Part shown: positions 60,152 through 64,000 of the stretch, one piece after another
Numbering within the stretch: position 1 is the first letter of the stretch
Layout of the letters: the number at the start of each line of letters is the position of its first letter
DNA from: Microbacterium sp. 18062
Lineage (GTDB): Bacteria; Actinomycetota; Actinomycetes; Actinomycetales; Microbacteriaceae
Length of the DNA stretch: 64,000 bases
Assembly (NCBI RefSeq): GCF_902706225.1
Contig: NZ_CACSKB010000003.1
Coordinates: 62,001 to 126,000 of the forward strand
Direction of reading: 5' to 3'
Notes under the pieces: generated by a model
What the model was told of the DNA's origin: nothing
What the model saw: the letters and a program-made list of their open reading frames with translations, nothing else
Database searches by the model: none
Position numbers and translations under genes: made by a program

Positions 60152-61399
60152 TCAGGTGTACCAGGTCGGCTCCGGCACGTCGCCCAGGAGCGTGTGCCGG
60201 CCGATCTCGCGGAACTTGTACGCCACCGGGTCGTGCAGGCTGTGCGTGCGGAGGTTCCGCCAGTACAGGTCGAGCCCGACGCTGTTGGCGGTCGCGCGCG
60301 CTCCGGTCAGCTCGAAGATCTTCGAGGCGACCTCGAGCCCGTCCTCGACGATCCGCGCCTTCGCCGCGGCGATCCGCACCGCGACCTCGCCCCGGGCGCG
60401 CTCGGTCAGCTCCTCCCGCGGTGCGTGCAAGAGGGCGCCGATCTCGTCGCCGACGCGGTCGATGAGCGCCTCGTCGGCCCAGAGCGCGGATTGGAGCCGC
60501 CCGTACCCCTCGAGGATGTACCACTCGTCGGTCGCATGCTCCTTGTCGTCGCCGCCGTACGGCCAGGCCCGGGTCGTGTCACGCGTGTAGTGGGAGCCGC
60601 GCGTCAGCGCGCCCTGAGCGATGCCGAGGTAGAAGTTCGCGAAGACGAGCTGGATGGCAGGGACGTTCAGCGTGTTGTAGACCAGCGGCTGGTAGACCCG
60701 GTCGACGAATCCCGCAGCCGCCGACCAGGGCACCCGCACGTCGCGGATCTCGACCGAGCCGGACTCGGTGAGCCGCTGCCCGAGGCTGTCCCAGTCCCGC
60801 GCGAAGACGATGCCGTCCTGCGCCGTCGGCACGATCGCGAACACGTGGGTCTCGGTGCCGGCGAGCACTCCCTCCAGCACCGTCAGGTCGGAAACCACCC
60901 CGCCGGTCGAGAAGGACTTGCGGCCGGAGAAGACGAGCTCGTCGCCCTCCTCGCGGATTGTCAGATCGCTGTCGCGCGGATTGACCGCGCCGCCGAAGAG
61001 CAGGTCGTCGCGCGTGTACAGTTCCTCGACCGCCGCGATCTGGTCGTCGGTGCCGACCAGACGCACCGCCCACGCCCACAGGTAGTGGTAGCCCAGCAGC
61101 TGCCCGATCGAGCCGTCGCCGCGGGCGACCGCCCTGATCACGCGGTAGGCGGTCGGCCAGTCCTGGCCCGCTCCCCCGTGCTCGGTCGGCCCGAGCAGCG
61201 TCACCAGGCCCGCCGCCTTCAGAAGAGCCACCTCGCGTTCGGGTGCGGCACCCGCGCGGTCGCGCTCGAGCGCGTCCGCGGCGAGCACGTCGGCGACCTG
61301 CTCGGCGCGCGCGATCCATTGCTCGCTAGTCTGAGGTGGCGCTGCGTCCTGCCAGCGGTCCACAGCGGGATCGACGGTTGTCTGCGTCGTAAAGGACAT
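60152..61399 (-). CDS. Acyl-CoA-dehydrogenase-fold monooxygenase (SfnB/DszC-like)
   Basis: A 415-residue flavin enzyme of the acyl-CoA dehydrogenase fold used as a monooxygenase. GLVTLLGPTEHGGAGQDWPTAYRVIRAVARGDGSIGQLLGYHYLW covers the N-terminal region, FSGRKSFSTGGVVSDLTVL the flavin-side strand, and TGARATANSVGLDLYWRNLRTHSLHDPVAYK the C-terminal helix bundle. This is the SfnB/DszC group that oxidises sulfur compounds with reduced FMN. The start ATG at 61399 follows GGAG. It lies next to SfnG, so a dialkyl-sulfone or similar organosulfur pathway is likely. No flavin reductase is adjacent. Confidence 0.87.
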   Translation of the reverse strand: MSFTTQTTVDPAVDRWQDAAPPQTSEQWIARAEQVADVLAADALERDRAGAAPEREVALLKAAGLVTLLGPTEHGGAGQDWPTAYRVIRAVARGDGSIGQLLGYHYLWAWAVRLVGTDDQIAAVEELYTRDDLLFGGAVNPRDSDLTIREEGDELVFSGRKSFSTGGVVSDLTVLEGVLAGTETHVFAIVPTAQDGIVFARDWDSLGQRLTESGSVEIRDVRVPWSAAAGFVDRVYQPLVYNTLNVPAIQLVFANFYLGIAQGALTRGSHYTRDTTRAWPYGGDDKEHATDEWYILEGYGRLQSALWADEALIDRVGDEIGALLHAPREELTERARGEVAVRIAAAKARIVEDGLEVASKIFELTGARATANSVGLDLYWRNLRTHSLHDPVAYKFREIGRHTLLGDVPEPTWYT

Positions 61400-61482
61400 G
61401 TCGTTCAACTCCGATCTTTTCTGTTGGGTGATATCGCCACCGGGTGCGGGGTCCAGCCGCATCCGGTCACGGTGAGAGAGCC

Positions 61483-62628
61483 TCAGACCGAGGCGGGGCG
61501 CAGCGCACCTTCGCGCTCGGCGCGGGCGTCCTCCTCCGCCTCGAGCTCGCGCACGAGCGGGATGACCGTCGTCCCGAACTCCTCGAGCTCCTCCTGGAAG
61601 TGCAGGAAGCCGAGCAGGAACAGATCCACGCCGCGGCGCTTGTACTCGATGATGCGCTCGGCGACCTGCTCGGGCGTGCCGATCAGCTGCGTGCGGAAGC
61701 CGTCGTTGTACTGCACGAGGTCCTCGAACGAGGAGTCGGCCCACATCCCCTTCCGGTCCGAGGTCGAGGGCCCGGCCTGCTGCACGGAGCGGCGGAACCC
61801 CTCGACCGAGGCGGCGTCGGCCTTGGCGATGATCTCCCGCAGCTGCTCCTGCGCCTCCTCGCGGCTGTCACGGACGATCGCGAAGCCGTTCAGGCCGAAT
61901 CGCACGGTGCGACCGTGCTCGGCGGCGATGCCGGTGACCTCGTCGTACTGCTCGGTGAAGCCGTCGAAGTCCTTGCCGTTGGAGAAGTACCAGTCAGCGT
62001 GCGCGCCCCCGTTGAACCGGGCGGCCGTGGAGTTGCCGCCCTGGAAGATCTCCGGATGCGGACGCCCCTCGACCGGATACGGCCCCGGTCGCAGGGTGAA
62101 GTCGTTCACACGGTAGAAGTCGCCCGCGAACCGGAAGTCCTCCTGGGTCCACAGCCCGCGCAGCACCTCGATGAACTCCGCCGAGCGGCGGTAGCGCTCG
62201 TCGTGCTCGAGCCACGGGAGCCCGAGCTTCGTGTACTCGTCCTTGAACCATCCCGACACCACGTTCACGGCGGCGCGTCCGTGCGAGAACTGATCGGCCG
62301 TGAGGATGAACTTCGCGAGGACCGCCGGCTCCCAGAGCCCCGGGTGGACGGCGGCGATGACCTTGAGCCGCTCGGTCGCCAGCAGCAGCGCCAGGCTGGT
62401 CGAGGTCGACTCGTGCTGCTGCGCGGCGCCGTAGCTGGACAGGTAGCGCACCTGGCTGAGCGCGTACTCGAACCCGACGCGTTCGGCGGTCTGCGCCAGG
62501 CGGACGTTGTAGTCGTAGCTCCAATCGGTGCGCTGCTCGATGGTCGAGACGACGAGGCCCCCGCTGACGTTGGGGACCCAGTAGGCGAACTTCAGCGGTT
62601 CACGGCGGCCGATGTGCTGTTGCGTCAC
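61483..62628 (-). CDS. sfnG: Dimethylsulfone monooxygenase SfnG (LLM class)
   Basis: A 381-residue luciferase-fold monooxygenase that matches SfnG along its length: LKFAYWVPNVSGGLVVSTIEQRTDW at the start, FEYALSQVRY, HESTSTSLALLLATERLKVIAAVHPGLW, AVNVVSGWFKDEYTKLGLPWLEHDERYRRS. SfnG uses FMNH2 and O2 to turn dimethylsulfone into methanesulfinate for sulfur supply. The start is GTG at 62628 with GGGAGGAA four bases upstream. It precedes the SfnB/DszC-like gene on the same strand with an 83-bp gap. Confidence 0.9.
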   Translation of the reverse strand: MTQQHIGRREPLKFAYWVPNVSGGLVVSTIEQRTDWSYDYNVRLAQTAERVGFEYALSQVRYLSSYGAAQQHESTSTSLALLLATERLKVIAAVHPGLWEPAVLAKFILTADQFSHGRAAVNVVSGWFKDEYTKLGLPWLEHDERYRRSAEFIEVLRGLWTQEDFRFAGDFYRVNDFTLRPGPYPVEGRPHPEIFQGGNSTAARFNGGAHADWYFSNGKDFDGFTEQYDEVTGIAAEHGRTVRFGLNGFAIVRDSREEAQEQLREIIAKADAASVEGFRRSVQQAGPSTSDRKGMWADSSFEDLVQYNDGFRTQLIGTPEQVAERIIEYKRRGVDLFLLGFLHFQEELEEFGTTVIPLVRELEAEEDARAEREGALRPASV

Positions 62629-63119
62629 GATTCCTCCCGAGATGTACGTTGCGGCATACCGACCATGATGGGCGCCGTCCTCGCTCGGGCGAAGGATGTG
62701 TCGCACCGTGACCGATCCGGACGACGTGTGACGCGTACGATGGCCGCTGCGCCGGGGGAGTCGGGGCGCGGCGGCGGGCGCGACGTCGGGGACGCCGAAC
62801 GGGAGAACCTTTTGCATGAGACGAGGTCGATCGGCCGGGACGAGGACCTCTATTCGGCGAGAGTCCTCGTCTCGGCCGATCCTCCTCGTCCCGTCGCTTC
62901 GCTCCTCGCTCAGGAACCGAAGAGGGGAGCGAGACGAAGCGTGAGGACTTTCGGGTCAGCTGCTCAGCGCCCCTGCGGGGCGCTCCGTGGGGTGGGGAAA
63001 GTCCAGGCAATGCGCCTGTTCAACCAGAACCGGGGCGGGGAGACTTTCGGGTCAGCGGCCGGGGTCGCTGACGACCGACGAAGGAAGCGAAATCTCCCCA
63101 CTCCGGGGAGACTTTCGGG
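62629..63119. other. Gene-free region of structured repeats
   Basis: The 491 bases contain a 19-bp inverted repeat (62829-62847 with 62863-62881, one mismatch) and several copies of the dispersed repeat: CGCTTCGCTCCTCGCTCAGG (62893-62912), GAGGACTTTCGGGTCAGCTG (62941-62960), and GAGACTTTCGGGTCAG at 63039 and 63107. The part up to about 62800 should contain the sfnG promoter; no clear boxes were identified. Confidence 0.7.
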
Positions 63120-63839
63120 TCAGGACTGCGGGGCGCGGGCGCGGTGCAGGGCGACGATGCCGAAGCTCAGGTCGCGGAAGGCGACATCCGTCCAGCCCGC
63201 GTCGCGGATCCACGCGCTCAGCGTGCGCTGGTCGGGCCAGTCCTTGATCGACTCGTTCAGGTAGTCGTACGCCTCGGCGTTCGAGCTCACGCCCTTCGCC
63301 ACGATCGGCAGGACCCGATCGTTGTAGAACCGGTAGAGACCGGCGAACAGCGGATGCTGCGGATGCGAGAACTCGCAGACGACCAGGCGTCCGCCGGGCT
63401 TGGTCACCCGGCGCATCTCGGCGAGCGCGGCGCGGGGGTCGTTGACGTTGCGCAGGCCGAACGAGATCGTGACGGCGTCGAACTCGGCGTCGGCGAAGGG
63501 GAGGGCGGTGGCGTCCGCCTCGACGAACGAGAGCCCCGGCACGCCGCCGTGGCGACGGGCGCCCTCCGCGATCATCCCCGGCGAGAAGTCCGCGGCGACG
63601 ACCTCGGCGCCGCTGCGGGCGAGGGCGACCGAGCTCGCCCCGGTGCCCGCGGCGAGGTCGAGGATCCGCTGCCCTGGCCGCGGCGCGACCGCGCGCGTCG
63701 TCGCGATGCGCCAGAGCCGGTCGTTGCCGAGGCTCAGCACGGTGTTGGTGCGGTCGTAGTTCTGCGCGACCTGGTCGAACATGCCGCTCACCCGCTGCGG
63801 GTCCTTGCCGAGGTCGGCGCGATTGTGCTGTTCGCTCAC
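63120..63839 (-). CDS. menG: Demethylmenaquinone methyltransferase (MenG/UbiE)
   Basis: A 239-residue SAM-dependent C-methyltransferase. It has [28 protein letters not shown] at the N-terminus, the SAM motif [16 protein letters not shown] (about 59-74), [14 protein letters not shown] (about 119-132) and the C-terminal [15 protein letters not shown], all typical of MenG. It makes the final methylation in menaquinone synthesis. The start is GTG at 63839. Its stop codon lies inside a copy of the CTGACCCGAAAGTC intergenic repeat. The 160 bases after 63840 show no gene. Confidence 0.95.
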   Translation of the reverse strand: MSEQHNRADLGKDPQRVSGMFDQVAQNYDRTNTVLSLGNDRLWRIATTRAVAPRPGQRILDLAAGTGASSVALARSGAEVVAADFSPGMIAEGARRHGGVPGLSFVEADATALPFADAEFDAVTISFGLRNVNDPRAALAEMRRVTKPGGRLVVCEFSHPQHPLFAGLYRFYNDRVLPIVAKGVSSNAEAYDYLNESIKDWPDQRTLSAWIRDAGWTDVAFRDLSFGIVALHRARAPQS

Positions 63840-64000
63840 CCGCCCAGCCTAAGCCCGGTCCGTGCGCACGACTCATGACATCCGATGGCGGCGCCCGGAC
63901 GCGACCACAGGATGTCGGGCCGGGACCGCGGTCGCCGCCGGAGATGTCCTGAGACACGTAGGCGTCGACGACTCCGATCCGAGGTCAGCGGCCCCCGGTC

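Noticed and set aside
62829..62881. 19-bp inverted repeat as a possible insertion-sequence end pair
   Set aside because: Only 15 bases separate the arms, there is no transposase and no flanking duplication; it belongs to the structured intergenic repeats.

Overview
The window is about 70% GC with dense, ATGA-overlapping operons, frequent GTG starts, actinobacterial-type regulators and a menaquinone-type end region (polyprenyl synthase, MenG). This points to an actinobacterium of the Microbacteriaceae, most like Microbacterium. That assignment rests on gene content and style, not on a marker gene.

Layout. (1) 1-6.8 kb: the end of a Bcr/CflA-type drug exporter, then a LacI-controlled unit made of a polar amino-acid ABC transporter, an N-methyl-amino-acid-oxidase-like flavoenzyme, a glutamine-amidotransferase-like protein and the LacI repressor. 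(2) 6.9-27.4 kb: the most striking part, an about 20 kb catabolic cluster. It has a ThiY-like ABC importer, two divergent TenA proteins, two luciferase-like monooxygenases, two paralogous deaminase-type amidohydrolases, an ACMSD-fold amidohydrolase, a GMC oxidase, an aldehyde dehydrogenase, an M20 hydrolase, a NicX/M29-like metalloenzyme, a PLP enzyme and an amidase. Two nearly identical GntR/FCD regulators sit inside it, and a 17-bp motif recurs in front of six gene starts. I infer that the cluster takes up and degrades the pyrimidine half of thiamin (HMP or aminopyrimidine breakdown products) or a close N-heteroaromatic relative. (3) 27.4-33.9 kb: a LacI-controlled sugar ABC importer with a glycogen-debranching-type glucosidase. 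(4) 33.9-35.7 kb: a TetR/EamA-exporter pair with tandem operators. (5) 35.9-46.7 kb: a probable xyloglucan-oligosaccharide locus (GH42, GH3, GH31, ABC importer, LacI) with two identical 14-bp palindromes. (6) 46.8-57.3 kb: mixed chromosomal genes: a sigma/membrane-protein pair, NnrE, tRNA-Tyr, a PfkB kinase, an FBP-domain protein, YajQ, CueP, a hydrolase, and an MFS/MerR pair with a textbook MerR promoter. (7) 57.4-63.8 kb: an FprA-type reductase, a polyprenyl synthase, an SfnB-like/SfnG organosulfur pair and MenG.

The genes fit a soil or plant-associated heterotroph with several inducible uptake-plus-degradation modules, each carrying its own repressor. Neither carbohydrate (CUT1) importer has an ATPase gene here, so a shared MsiK-type ATPase elsewhere is likely. 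Gene-free gaps from 48 kb onward are filled with a recurring family of structured intergenic repeats that often abut stop codons.
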